Shown: piece by piece, positions 1 to 11,030 of the stretch | Layout: each line of letters opens with the position of its first letter | Position numbering within the stretch: position 1 is the stretch's first letter | NCBI GenBank assembly: GCA_907165275.2 | Contig: OU015660.1 | Coordinates: forward strand, 9,736,501-9,800,500 | DNA length: 64,000 nt | Direction of reading: 5' to 3' | Source of the DNA: Zygaena filipendulae | Lineage: Eukaryota; Arthropoda; Insecta; Lepidoptera; Zygaenidae | Translations under genes and position numbers: made by a program | The notes under the pieces: generated by a model | What the model saw: only the letters and a program-made list of their open reading frames with translations | The model's database searches: none | What the model was told of the DNA's origin: nothing

Positions 1-1156
1 GATCTCTCTCTTGCTTAAATGGGATTTTTTCCAAGCTTATCATTTCATTAGTTTTTCTATATACGTAGTCTATTATGTCCTGGTCTGTGGTATCTTTATG
101 AACTTTTGTAATTAAAATCGGAACTTTTCTATCGGCAGCCTTAAAGTTTCCTTCTATATCTCTCGAGATTCCCTTTCTGCCATGGTATCGATATTGAGGC
201 TTCTTTCGTCTAGACACAATTTTCCAGTCCTCCATATTATTTGCATCATTGAGTGGTTCAGATTGACCAACTGTATTTATTATACTGTGGCGCACAGATG
301 CACGCGACACAGTAGGTACGGCACCGTTATCAGTACGCCGCTCGAGCTCGGCCGATGCAATCGGTAGCGGGGACACGAGCGCGGACGTCACTTCGATTCG
401 CCGGTCGCATTTGTCGCCGCCACTCAGCTTAACACCATACTCATGTTGATTCTCGCCGCCGTCGCAATCCAGTGCTGGTGACCGTTGGCCCGGCCTAAAT
501 GATTCATGCACACTTTGTTTATCTACCCGCATCTCTCTAAATTCAGGTTTACCGCTGCGGCAGCTCGGCTTATTTTCGATATTGTCATCAAATGACTCAT
601 TCAACGATATGTTGTTTATATGCGAAAGACCCATCGGACCGCTGTCACACAGCCACGCACCGCGCTTTAAATTTACGTTATGTGGAGTGATTGGTGGCAA
701 TGAGTCATGCCTCAATCTAAGCAACTCATTTCTACATTCGCCTAACTGTTGCTGCGTAACATAGTTAGATCTTATCTCGTCTAGTTCATTTTGCAATTTT
801 AGTAGATCCTTCAATAACTTCGTACAGTCGAGATGGTCAAATAAAATTGGGGGTAGTTTCTCCAGTTGACGAGCTACAAAGACAGGAATCAGCTCAATTT
901 CAGTTGATTTAAATATATTTATTATATCGGATAGATCTCTCTCTTCCTTCCCTTTGTTTTTTCTATTAATTTTGAGTTTGCCCGTGGGAATGGACTCAAA
1001 CAGCAATGATTTTGATTTCTTGATTTCATTGCTCGAGAATGATGTTGAACAAATTCTGACTAAAGTTTCTTCATCTATTATCGAGATTTTATTTTGTATA
1101 TACGATAATAGCTCGTCAATTACTATATTACACGAATTGCACTTCACTGTTGACAT
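1..1156 (-). CDS. Non-LTR retrotransposon ORF1 protein, partial (runs off window)
   Basis: Reading leftwards from the ATG at 1156-1154, the frame is open for 385 codons to the window edge with no stop, so the C-terminus lies outside. The start context is favourable (CCAAAATG). The protein begins MSTVKCNSCNIVIDELL, with a CxxC pair at residues 6-9. A leucine- and charge-rich stretch around residues 120-170 could form a coiled coil. A polar, low-complexity middle follows. The end, around residue 350 (PILITKVHKDTTDQDIIDYV), resembles the RRM-like nucleic-acid-binding fold of insect LINE ORF1 proteins and baculovirus FP-like domains. By family, such proteins bind element RNA for retrotransposition. 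I recognise this type from repeats common in Lepidoptera but cannot name the clade. The lack of any stop or frameshift suggests a young copy. An unusual domesticated host gene is less likely. Confidence 0.75.
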   Translation of the reverse strand, partial: MSTVKCNSCNIVIDELLSYIQNKISIIDEETLVRICSTSFSSNEIKKSKSLLFESIPTGKLKINRKNKGKEERDLSDIINIFKSTEIELIPVFVARQLEKLPPILFDHLDCTKLLKDLLKLQNELDEIRSNYVTQQQLGECRNELLRLRHDSLPPITPHNVNLKRGAWLCDSGPMGLSHINNISLNESFDDNIENKPSCRSGKPEFREMRVDKQSVHESFRPGQRSPALDCDGGENQHEYGVKLSGGDKCDRRIEVTSALVSPLPIASAELERRTDNGAVPTVSRASVRHSIINTVGQSEPLNDANNMEDWKIVSRRKKPQYRYHGRKGISRDIEGNFKAADRKVPILITKVHKDTTDQDIIDYVYRKTNEMISLEKIPFKQERD

Positions 1157-1217
1157 TTTGGTTTACAGTGCATTGCATTGCGAGACACACGCGCGCACCC
1201 CGCCGCGAGCGCGACTG
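1157..1217 (-). mobile_element. Probable 5' UTR and 5' terminus of the ORF1 retrotransposon
   Basis: Immediately 5' of the ORF1 start is a short GC-rich leader, then the AT-rich host sequence begins abruptly. Read on the minus strand, it starts around TCAGTCGCGCTCGCGG. TCAGT matches the arthropod initiator used by internal LINE promoters. I infer the element's 5' end at about 1216-1217. No target-site duplication can be tested because the 3' end is outside the window. Confidence 0.5.
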
Positions 1218-3461
1218 ATATTTCATTAGAATGTAACTAGATTTGTGGTAATCATAGAGGTAATGGTGGTAATAATCAAAAAGCTTAATTTTACATTCAA
1301 TTATTTTGACATAGGTTACCTATTAATACCTACAAGACACAATTCGTCAACAATGTGACGAATAATAGGTTGTATTTTGTTACGTACGTACAATAAATAT
1401 TCAACTTGGCAAGAAATAATTAACTTTACGCTCCATTGAAAGTCGATCTACTTGTTGTCTTCTGTAGCTGGAATTTTAACGGGGAACTTAAAAAGTTGTA
1501 CTCAACCTAATACTATAGCATAATCTTATTTCAATACTTGTGTATTACGTATTTTTGCTAAATCTCCTTTTATACCATCTAATATGAAAAGGAATCTTCT
1601 AAAAAAAAAAATAAAAAAAAATCTTATGCCTTTTATAGGTTATAACCCTTTTGTAAAGTGTCCACATTTTAATAGAAAATCTAGCATTAATATAATATCT
1701 ACTTAAATTAACTAATTGGTAGATTTTTTATTTCTTATTGCGATTTGTGTGGTTCTATAGGTATTTGTATCGTATTTTATCAATATTAAAAGACTGGCTG
1801 CTAATAGAAAAAAAAATACCCAACCCAAACAAACTCTCATCTAAAATCTAGAAAAAAAAGGCTAAATGCTTTGAAGTGCCTATCTACTTTGTAAACGCTT
1901 GCTCTTCAAGTAAGAATTTAATATTTTCAGCGTATAAACCAAAACAACGTTCATAATAGATTTGCAAGCTCGGTAAATTTTCTTTCACAAAGACATTTTA
2001 ACATCCAAAGACACACCAATGAAGATTTCGAACCAAAGACTAAAGGTCACTGGGCTCAAGCGGGGGGTCGCGGAGATGAGACGGGGGGGGATAAAGCGAC
2101 AGCACATGAATAATTCATTAAAACGTAATGAGCCGCAGGCAAGACTTCAGTTACAGCGAAGAAAATCTATAGAAGAGGCTGATAGAAGCTCAGTCTTAAT
2201 GGTTTTAATGGAAAAAAGTGTAAAGAAAAATTAACCGCTACCATTTACTACAGTTCAGAAATTTTTCGCTTTATTCTGCAACGCTGTGCTTTATGAATCA
2301 ATATAGCAAGTCATTAAAATCCAATTAAGCGCTTAATGGATAGAGTTAAATGCTAAATCTTTTTCTTTATTAGTCGCTACCAGATTTTTGAACTGAATTG
2401 AACTGGCCTTCAAAACATTTATTGTATCTAGTAATAAATTATCCCTATGCCTAATGGTCTTTCAAGGTTATTCGTAATGTAAAAATGAGTGGATTTTTAG
2501 TTTCAAAAAATGACAATATAATCAAATCAAGATTTTCGCACCTAATATGGCTGGTAATGCAGCCATAGCATTTTTTGCAATAAAACGCACTTAACCTTGT
2601 AGGTTTCAAGATTAGGTTTTGACGAAACAACGTAAAGTACTGTTAGTATAAAAAGTATATAAACACTAACGAATAGTCTCTTGTGAGCTGATATAGGTAG
2701 TTGATGAGCCGGGTTTCCCCGTTTTGCCAAAGTGAACACAAGCTAATTAACGTACCTATATAAAAAAAGTAAAATATTTATTTATTTATTTATTGATCAA
2801 CAAAATTCCAACAAATATTTTATTTTAGGAAGTGTTACACATTTTTCATGCTGACTGTACGTTAGTCCTAGAAGTGGTACGAAATACCCAAAGCGGTTGG
2901 CCATTTTATTTTCTCAGCAAACCGTATATCGATTGTGAGTCACAGGAGTGTTGGCAAGTGTCCATTTGCGAGTCTTTTGTCATTTGAAACCGTTCCAATA
3001 CCGCTACACGTACACTTGACCACAAAAATTCGTAAAAGAAATACCATAGCAAGGTCCGGCCACCTATTTGTATTATCCTATTAACTTTTAAATAATCTGT
3101 TTTAAACTTGACTATTTTTAAGTTTTTTCAAAAGCTCAAAAAATAGTGCACAGCGTCACCGTAAATGCAAATTTTACCTATAGAAGTTACGGAAAGAAGG
3201 CTCTACAAGATTTCCGAATGATTTTAATTAATAAATGCATATAAATAAATGTAGGGCTGTCTATCTGTTTGTCCCTTTTGTGCTCCTATACCGTTCGTCA
3301 GCGTGTTATGAGCGTTTAGTATGTAATAGTTGGTGACAAAATAAAACCATTTCCGAAACAGATATACCTATGTAAACCATCAAATACATGAAGGTCATAA
3401 AACTTATAAAATGTGGTTAGAGGTTATATGTATAACCCACAGAGGTCACTCAGTTTCAATA

Positions 3462-3561
3462 TCCTTACTAACATTATAAATGCGAAAGTGAGTTTGTTTG
3501 TTCCCGTAATTTCCGCGGAAACTTCGAAATTACCGCGGGCGAAACCGCGGGGAACAGCTAG
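3462..3561 (+). mobile_element. Helitron-like non-autonomous element, internally deleted (100 bp)
   Basis: Starts TCCTTACTAACATTATAAAT after an A and ends ...GGGGAACAGCTAG before a T. The hairpin-forming paired CCGCGG-type block sits about 11 nt before CTAG. No target duplication is present. TC...CTAG ends, a 3' hairpin and insertion between A and T are Helitron hallmarks. Most of the body is missing, which leaves a fusion of the two ends. Confidence 0.75.
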
Positions 3562-3732
3562 TATGGAAATAAAGGTGCATAATATTGTGCACTAATGCAA
3601 TTCTTCAATATTGATAAAAATAGATGACAGCAAGATGGTTATGGCAACCAGAGGATTGTCATTAAAACAATAGTAACAATGTAATTGAATTTTTAAGTAC
3701 GAGAACATAAAACCCGATTCCGTCCGTTTACA

Positions 3733-3953
3733 TCTATAAGTAATAATATTAGAGGTAAAGTTTGTGAGTTTGTAAATTGTGTTTTTTAATTTGTTACGTT
3801 GTAGTGGGTAACCTCTGGATCCACTGAACAGATTTTGAAAATTCTTTCACTTAGAAAGCTAGGGTAGTCCTGAGTTACATAGGGTACTTTTTAGCCTGAA
3901 ATTCCCAAGGGAACTCTGAAATTACCGTGGGTGAAAGCGCGGGGGACAGCTAG
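3733..3953 (+). mobile_element. Helitron-like non-autonomous element, ~220 bp
   Basis: Intact TC start after A and CTAG end before T. The body carries the variant TTTGTGAGTTTGTAAATTGTG ... ATCCACTGAACAG, shared with the copies at 37512-37716 (minus) and 57389-57606. The terminal hairpin is mutated (GGGTGAAAGCGCGGG). Confidence 0.75.
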
Positions 3954-4435
3954 TCAAATATACAAGCAAGAAATTTACGAGCATGAGAAGTGAAAACTTC
4001 AGACATGATCCTTGCTGAAAATAAAAAATAAGTACCTATACTATATGACAAATTAAATGCCTACGTCAGTACAAATAAAGGTTTAAATCACGCGGTTAAA
4101 TTTTTCAATTTAAATGCTCCACTATAGAGAGTTCACAAACCCACGTAGATCTTCAACAGGCTTGTGTGCTAAAGCCAGATTCTCATTCTAACTCGCCTCG
4201 TATAGAGAATTGCTTATTTGAGGAAACCGCAGGGAATAAAAGAGGGAATAAAAGAGAGAAATAGAGTTCGATTCTAGGACTTGATTGTATTGAACTATGT
4301 ACATATAAATGGTACGAGATTTCGCTTTCGAATAACCAAATTCACTATACTGGAATGAAAAAAAAAAGGATTTTAAGTTTCTAATGGTATTCGTTCTCAG
4401 ATATAGAGCTTTTATTTCGCCATCCTGTTAAGGAC

Positions 4436-4950
4436 TATTGAATGGGCTTTTTGAATAAATTTTTGTTTTTAGTCCTTCTTGTAGATTCATAAAAATTATT
4501 AGGCACGTATTTTTTCTTTTTTCACGTAAGCAAAAAATAACGGAGATACGGTGAGTCGAAATGTCGCGTGACGTCACAAGCAGGCGCAGTTTTTAGCTGC
4601 GCATGACGTTACGAGCACCCACTTTTAAACTTTAATTCGCTTTATCCAGGTAGGTATATTTTTAGTAATTTTAAAAAGCAAAAAATACGTGTCCACTTTT
4701 TTTATTTGCTAACTGACGGACTAAATATTTTTTTTTTTTCATTTTTTACGTAGGTAATCAAAAAATTATACAATGTCGGGTGACGTCACGCCGTGCTAAA
4801 GTTTATAGCACGTTATGACGGCAACAGCCCTCACTCCTAAACTTTAATTAATATAAATAATAATTTGAAAAAGCAAAAAAATACGGGTCTATTATTTTTT
4901 ATTAATCTTCAAGACGGACTAAATAGAATTTTTTTTTTTCATACCCCGGA
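4436..4950 (+). mobile_element. TGACGTCA MITE, copy with duplicated centre
   Basis: Begins AATGGGC...TTTTTAGTCC and contains ACGTAAGCAAAAAATAACGG and GTGACGTCACAAGC. It then reaches AACTGACGGACTAAAT at about 4710. The central segment (TAATCAAAAAATTATAC ... GTGACGTCACGCC ... GACGGACTAAATAG) is repeated at about 4745-4935. This is a partial tandem dimer of the family best seen at 18672-19004 and 22343-22670. Confidence 0.7.
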
Positions 4951-7861
4951 TACAAGCCTTTAGCCTATTATAAATAAGTAATACCTGCACACTGTTATAA
5001 AACACGCGTAGTTTTCAATCTCATTTGTGGTCTTATGCACATCCTGTTTTAGCATAGGCGGCATACCTACTGCTGAACTAAACAGGGGCAAACTTTGAAC
5101 ATTCATTTGTTTTAAGAGCTTTGTTCTCCCACGCGACGCGACGTGGCGCGTGACGAGGCACAGTGGCGCGCCGACATAAAGCAGGAAATCCACAAGTGAA
5201 CCGTAGAAGTTCCGCTACCGACAATACACCAGTTTTTAAGGTCATTGTACACACATCGCTCATTCCACACATCCCGATAGTGTCAGAGAAAACGCGAAGC
5301 TGTCGTGTTATGGCCGTCTAGCGCATAATTTTAATATCACATCCCTTAAACACTTTTTAATCTCAAATTATATCTATCAAGATATTATCGTGTTCTCTGG
5401 TGATAAAAAAGACCATAAAATCAAAATCATGAATCATATACGTATCACAAAATCGCGACCAAATTTGTAAAAAATGTATTTATCATTACGTTTATATTAT
5501 TTGTCAGGTGACTATAATATGGTACAAGGTGTTCTTAATTTGCGACCATGTGTGATAATGTCGAAAGGGTTAAAGACTAAATTGTGTAAAAATTAACAAT
5601 AAACCACAGATGATTCTTTAACGACTTAAATTTTTTTTATATTTTAGTTTATGTAGGATGCCAACGAATTTAAAATAAAGTTTATATAATGCAATTTATA
5701 AAAATGTTGTGTTTTGAAAAATTGCGGAAGTTACTTTCACAATAACTTGAATTTACGAAATGTAAACTAGTTCTGGAAAACATTCAGCCATGACAGTGTC
5801 GTGTTTGAACAAGGCCGGATCTCCGGTTGCTTTTACAACACAGTAACGTCACCCTTGACACTGCATTGTGTGTGCATAGAGCTTTAGAATGGGCTCCAGT
5901 GGGGTAGTTCGTTCTAACTTCGTTTCCGCTCGAGACTATAGTCATGCCGTTTGCCGTTACGCTTTATGGCTCAGTGTTGTGTGATGCGGTCCCATGACGT
6001 ATTTAAACGCCAGAAATGACTCCTTCACGATTTGAAGTTTGGTTTCATATAGTTATGTTTTTTGTAAATTATATTATTCTTTGTTTCATTCTTAGGCGAG
6101 TTTTTTCTTGTGCCAGCGACTAAATCTCGATTTACCTAATTTTTCAAGTTTAAGTAGTGTCGAAGTATAAATTGAAATAAACCGAGCAATCATTTCAGTA
6201 ATTATTTAGATTCAACTTTAAATCAATAAAATTCTAGATTAGATTGATAGACAAGTGACTCTACAATTAGTTTTTCATAAGTATTGGTGCTTAAACGGTA
6301 AAATAATATTTGCAGAATATTATATCTTCTGTTATCCAAAACGGAAACTGTCAAAAATTCAAATTCATTCGTCAAAGTTTATTTAGCGATGGAGAAAATT
6401 TTTGGTAGTTTACATATTTATCTTTATAAAATTTTTACCTCTTCTCTGTGTACATAGAGTCACATCCTTACGTTATATCTGAATACCGTAAGTATTTTTT
6501 TCTTTTTCTAAATGTCACTTACGTGCGTACAAAAAATAAACACAAAAAAATCGCACCATTAGACACTTATTTTATTTTTATTCTCCAATAACAGAGGTCG
6601 TAAAAGAAAACTGGCTGCTGAAATTTATTACGTACACACAGGACGCCGGGGTAATGCTTATGCGTTAGTCATGTTCGGCAAATAAATAAAAAGGTACTGT
6701 CTCTAAGGGAGGAATCTTCCATTCGATATGTGTGCGGCGTATCGACTCCAAAACCCTTATCAAATTGAGACATTATGAAGTCGAAGCATCCGTCTCACAT
6801 AAGAAATTCTGGCGAACGGCGGATCTGCGTCTTATAACCCTTAGATCTGTAGCCTCTATAGGCACGTACTTCTACTCTTCTAATCTTAATTTGATTTTAG
6901 AAAACATCAGAATACTAATTTTGTGAAATGCATTGGTTCTTCAATAAGTGAAAGCAAAGTTCTAGAGAATTTGATAGAGAGCAGTAATAAAATAAATTAT
7001 GTATCATAATTATACCTATTGTTATTAATGAGTGATGGTTGATTTTTTTATGAAAACACTCAGGCGAATCTTTTTCTAATAGAGGATAATGAAAGTAAAT
7101 TGTGACTTGGCTGCAAACATAGAATTAATAGACATAGAATAGCATTCAGTGCACGCAGAGTCATGCAATTTTACGGGTGGTGGAACCAGCTTACTACGGC
7201 TCTAAGCGCGAACGTAATTTCGCGCCTATTCACGCACACAAATTTTATGAACATAAATATGGAACGGAATTTGGAAAAAAGCTACCGCTCCATATCTGTA
7301 AAATTGTAGGTAAATCATAGAAACCTGATGGATTCCAAATAGCGTCCTAGCTGAAAAAATAATTCATTACTATGATCCAATCTACTGCTATGCACCGAGC
7401 AAAAAATTGCACTGCAATTAATTGCTTTGATTGCATTTAATTTTTTTTTTTCAATTCTTTCAATTTTTAATTGCAACGAACATCATCATCGTAGAAAAGA
7501 AAAAACAATAAAGTAAAAACTATATCAATGGCTAAACATTAAACATCACGAAGCATTAATTGTTTCAAGTGAGTGCACTAACGACTAACTACAGAGTTTA
7601 TAGAGCAATAGGACAGCGCTGTAGTTGAGTAAACATTGCATAGTTTTACAGTGACGCGACGCGATTCTCAGATTGTGTTCAAACATGAAGAAGCACGGAA
7701 GCTCACGTGAACATACGGAGCCTCGAACAAATGGGGACAAATATACAATAATTAAAACGTGACCATTCGATTTGTCGCACTGCAGATTTGGATTGTAATA
7801 ACAGTTCATTTTTCTCTTATGCTTTCGAAAGTTCCAATGTTCCAATTGGCTACTTGAGAAT

Positions 7862-8092
7862 TTTTTCTTTTTTACGTTATCAAAAAATAACGGCGATACG
7901 TTGAGTTGAAATTTCGCGTGACGTCAGTTTGTACGGGGGCTTATAACGAAAAATTACGTCACGGATCCCCTACCCTAAACTTTAATGCGCTTTATCTATG
8001 TTTATTTCATTAATTTGGAAAGCTGAAAATACGGGTCTATTTTTTTTTTCTGACGGACTAATTAGAATATGTTGGATTTTCATACCCCGGAA
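7862..8092 (+). mobile_element. TGACGTCA MITE, 5'-truncated copy
   Basis: Matches the family from TTTTTTACGTTATCAAAAAA through GCGTGACGTCAG, AACTTTAATGCGCTTTATC and TGACGGACTAATTAGAAT. It ends TTTTCATACCCCGG, like the copy at 4436-4950. The left terminus is absent. Confidence 0.7.
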
Positions 8093-8301
8093 AACACCCA
8101 ATTCATAGGTTATATTCGATGTTTATGTTCTGCGTGATTCTTAGAAAAGGTGATAGCAAGTTTAACTTATATCTCCGAAATAATTCTTTATATGAATCGT
8201 TACATTTAATTTACATCACAAAAGTTATACTCGATATGTACTCGATTGTCCAATAAAATTATTGTAACAGACAAAACATTTCGTTCATATGAAGGCACAC
8301 T

Positions 8302-8491
8302 TCAAACTAATAATATAATAATGTGTATATGAGTTTGTTTGTTAAGCTGTCACACCTTATCTACTCAACCGATTATCATACAATTTTGCATACACGTTGT
8401 AAAAAGTATAGAAAGACATAGAGTAATTTTTATCCCGGAATTTCCGCGATAATTGCGAAGTTACGCGGGTGAAACCGGGGACAACAGGTAG
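8302..8491 (+). mobile_element. Helitron-like non-autonomous element, degraded
   Basis: Order of blocks follows the family: ACTAATAATATAATAATG, CAACCGATTATCATACAATT, GCATACACGTTGT, TTTTTATCCCGGAATTTCC and GCGGGTGAAACCGGGG. The terminal CTAG has mutated to GTAG, and the base before TC is T rather than A. Confidence 0.65.
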
Positions 8492-8780
8492 TAAAAAAAA
8501 TATTATTAATTCTGACCGCCACATAGTAAATAATGCAACACATTTCGTTGTATTGGTTAATTTGCATAATCGGTTCAGCCGAATGTTTAACGAACAAGCT
8601 CCCTTTTGTTGGGGTTTAACCAGCATTGTGTGTTTGGTGCGTTCAGTTCGATCAGAAATTAAAATACATGGACGGTTGCATAAATCGTTGTTTTAATTAT
8701 TGTTATTATCACAATAATCACGGATGTTTACGGATGTCCCATCAACAGAAACCGCACAGTTTGCAGTTATACTACTGCAT

Positions 8781-8920
8781 TAATATCGGAGTTCCTGTGG
8801 GAACTCCGGGATGAAAAGTACCCTATATCCTCTTCTGTACCCCTGGCAACGTGTATGCTAGACTTAATGATGATCGATTGAGCAGTTAAGGTGTAAAAGC
8901 ATAAAAACAAACCCAGTAGA
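8781..8920 (-). mobile_element. Helitron-like element, truncated at its CTAG end
   Basis: Minus-orientation body (GGAGTTCCTGTGGGAACTCC, AAAAGTACCCTATATCC, GGCAACGTGTATGC, GATCGATTGAGCAGTTAAGG). Both termini are lost. Confidence 0.6.
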
Positions 8921-9260
8921 ACAACGTTACAAAAATGTGAACCATTTTCATTTGGGAGCGCTTGCGTACCTAATGTATACTGTATACGTAAAGGAACATA
9001 CCATTTTTCATAATTTTTTACTCCCTATTTTTGAACAGTTTTTTTTTACCTGCTGTTTGATCGCCGCGCACTTTAGTCACAAAAGCCAAGTAATAAAAAA
9101 ATGCGTTAATAACTTCCAAGTGTTTGGCAAATATTATGAACTTTTATATTAAAAAAATTTATTATGTTATAATTAAGGCGTCAAAATTTAGTATAAAGTG
9201 TCTAAATTATACCCTTAGAAGGTAGATAGATAGATATAGATATAGGTACCAGATTGTGCT

Positions 9261-9310
9261 GGTTGATGGTCATTGCAGAGGCGGGATAACATCTGCAATG
9301 TCTATCAACC
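9261..9310 (+). other. Hairpin, 19-bp stem with 12-nt loop
   Basis: Arm 9261-9279 (GGTTGATGGTCATTGCAGA) pairs with 9292-9310 at 17 of 19 positions, with a loop of GGCGGGATAACA. It lies about 300 nt before the first recognised exon, just after GATA-rich simple sequence. It could be a miRNA-like hairpin or the core of a short fold-back repeat. No second copy was noticed in the window. Confidence 0.5.
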
Positions 9311-9615
9311 TTCTTTTCTTTCTCCTACCTCCCTACATCTTGCTGTGACAAGACTTGAGTTATGAGTTTATGACTATTTATATAGGTACCTTATACCTAA
9401 TTTTAAGAACACGTTTCTTTTGTATTTCTTTATTTAAGTGAATAATTGTAATTCTTTTAAAGAAATAAATTTCTGAAACCGTAAACCGTATACCATTGCT
9501 CATTTGTATGATGAGAAATAATATTACTTATCGGCCCGAGATAATACTGTCTGAATAATATAATAACTATTATAACTTTCGAAAAAAGAATCCTAAAATT
9601 ATTTTCCATTTTCAG

Positions 9616-9797
9616 TGGCTTCTCGGTTGTGGCGCCAGAAGTTGCAGTACCGGGAAAGACGACAGCTGTCCTTGTCACGCTCCACGGGAGAGGAGACGAT
9701 GAGGTCCTGGACCCGCTGAATGTGACTGTGAAACTGGAAACGCAAGACGCTGACAATGACGTCAAACTGCTCACCACAGCTAGTCAGATGATCACAG
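9616..9797 (+). CDS. A2M/TEP/CD109-like protein, exon encoding start of MG1
   Basis: Acceptor CATTTTCAG precedes 9616 and donor GTAAGA follows 9797. The exon starts with the third base of a split codon (GGC follows at 9617) and ends with the first base of the next. The translation opens GFSVVAPEVAVPGKTTAVLV and goes on through VTVKLETQ. This is the typical first strand of macroglobulin domain 1 (a ..vvaP..v.pG... signature) in alpha-2-macroglobulins, insect thioester proteins and CD109. By family these are large secreted or GPI-linked proteins that trap proteases or opsonise microbes. Because the exon begins near the mature N-terminus, at least one upstream exon with a signal peptide is expected; I could not place it. 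The distinction between TEP, CD109 and CPAMD8-like members cannot be made from this end of the protein. Confidence 0.85.
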
Positions 9798-10902
9798 GTA
9801 AGACTTTGGAGTGAGGACATGAACAAAACTGATAACGTTATTAATCTAGGTACTTGTAGCATTTGCGATTAATTGCACGTATCCTTGAAGTAAAGTAGCA
9901 CTTGGGGAATCTATAGATGCAAGATATATGGAATCATTGTGTGGAATTGTACAGAAAGTAGCCGATGAAAATCTTATAATTATTATTAGATATTCATCTA
10001 TGAGAAAAAAGCTATTCTTTTATAAATAAAAAAACGTGTACTTCGTTCCAAACAGGGGTCTGTTGGGAACGAAGTTCCTCACGCTTCTTCAACTCCAAAT
10101 GTAATTTGATGTTTAGGGTTTTCATAAGTCTTAGTAAAATTTTCTTAATTGAAAACAACATTTAACAGGAGTATACTCTGACCATCGGAAAAGTCCCAGT
10201 TAACTAACACATGATGTACCTAAACAAGTATGGCGGCCAGTGCTTGACGATAATATAGAACTAAATGGGACGGAATCGAGCGTCCCAATTTTCAAGGAGG
10301 GTAAAACGCTTTTTCCTTACGTGACGCGTAGCCATTTGTAGATTACCATGTAAGACCAGTTAACTCTTACCGCAAATCGCGTCTTGCACGCCGTGTCGGC
10401 CATGCTGTTTTCTACGTAGTGCTATATTCTAGCAAATAATTTAATTGAACACATCGGACACCATGCCCATAAAGCTTCATAGTAACTGTACAGTCAAGAC
10501 TCTGTTTAAGAACTTCGTTCCAAAAACTGCGCTCATCAAAAAGAAGTACAGATTGATTAGCAATTTCAATTTAATGATTCTTTACAATATACCTACGAGT
10601 AATATTTTTTCAGTATTTTTTCCCGTTTGAAATTATTTAACAACATCGTCCCCATTTCCTACAAAGTTATTACAGAGTATGGCAGCAGAAATCTCATTTC
10701 GTTCTACCAACACGCCGCTATTCAATACACGACTTATTGCCAAACAGATACTTACCTACTAGTAGGTTTCGTACAAAATGCATGTAACAGAAAAATATTT
10801 TTCCCTAATAAAATCGACTTATTGACGATTTCCCAAGTCTACGTTTACCTACTTATGATGTTGAACATAAACTTGTAACGCGCTTATTGAAAGAAGTCTC
10901 TT

Positions 10903-11030
10903 TAGGGTTCCATACCCTAAGGGTAAAAAGGGATCCTACTACTATGACAGATGACTCCACTTTTCGTCTGTCCGTCCCTCCGTCCCTCCGTGCGTCCGTC
11001 TGTCCGTCTGCCTGTCCGTTTCTCACCAGG
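10903..11030 (+). mobile_element. Lepidopteran interspersed repeat (GGCCGGTTTTTT family), 5' part
   Basis: AGGGTTCCATACCCTAAGG ... then a (TCCG)n-like run of CTGTCCGTCCCTCCGTC and TCTCACCAGG. I recognise this as the opening of a repeat abundant in Lepidoptera. It continues at 11771 after an insertion. The mobilisation class is not evident here. Confidence 0.75.

Larger units (their letters stand above)
1218..9615. other. Non-coding stretch upstream of the first recognised exon
   Basis: No convincing host coding region was seen on either strand. The upstream exon carrying the signal peptide could lie here or left of the window. It should end with two bases of a split codon, because the first exon seen begins with a third codon base. 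The stretch holds Helitron-like copies (3462-3561, 3733-3953, 8302-8491, 8781-8920), two TGACGTCA MITE copies (4436-4950, 7862-8092) and a hairpin at 9261-9310. A GC-richer single-copy patch lies at about 5760-6050. The rest is AT-rich with short A/T runs. Confidence 0.6.

Noticed and set aside
2019..2234. 71-codon basic frame as a possible first exon
   Set aside because: It has no hydrophobic signal peptide, is unusually Lys/Arg-rich and lacks a donor that would join exon 9616 in phase.
9457..9862. Minus-strand frames of 87-106 codons
   Set aside because: They are shadows of the plus-strand MG1 exon, whose splice sites and domain match are convincing.
10965..11020. TCCG-type microsatellite as an independent feature
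   Set aside because: It is an internal part of the lepidopteran repeat starting at 10903.
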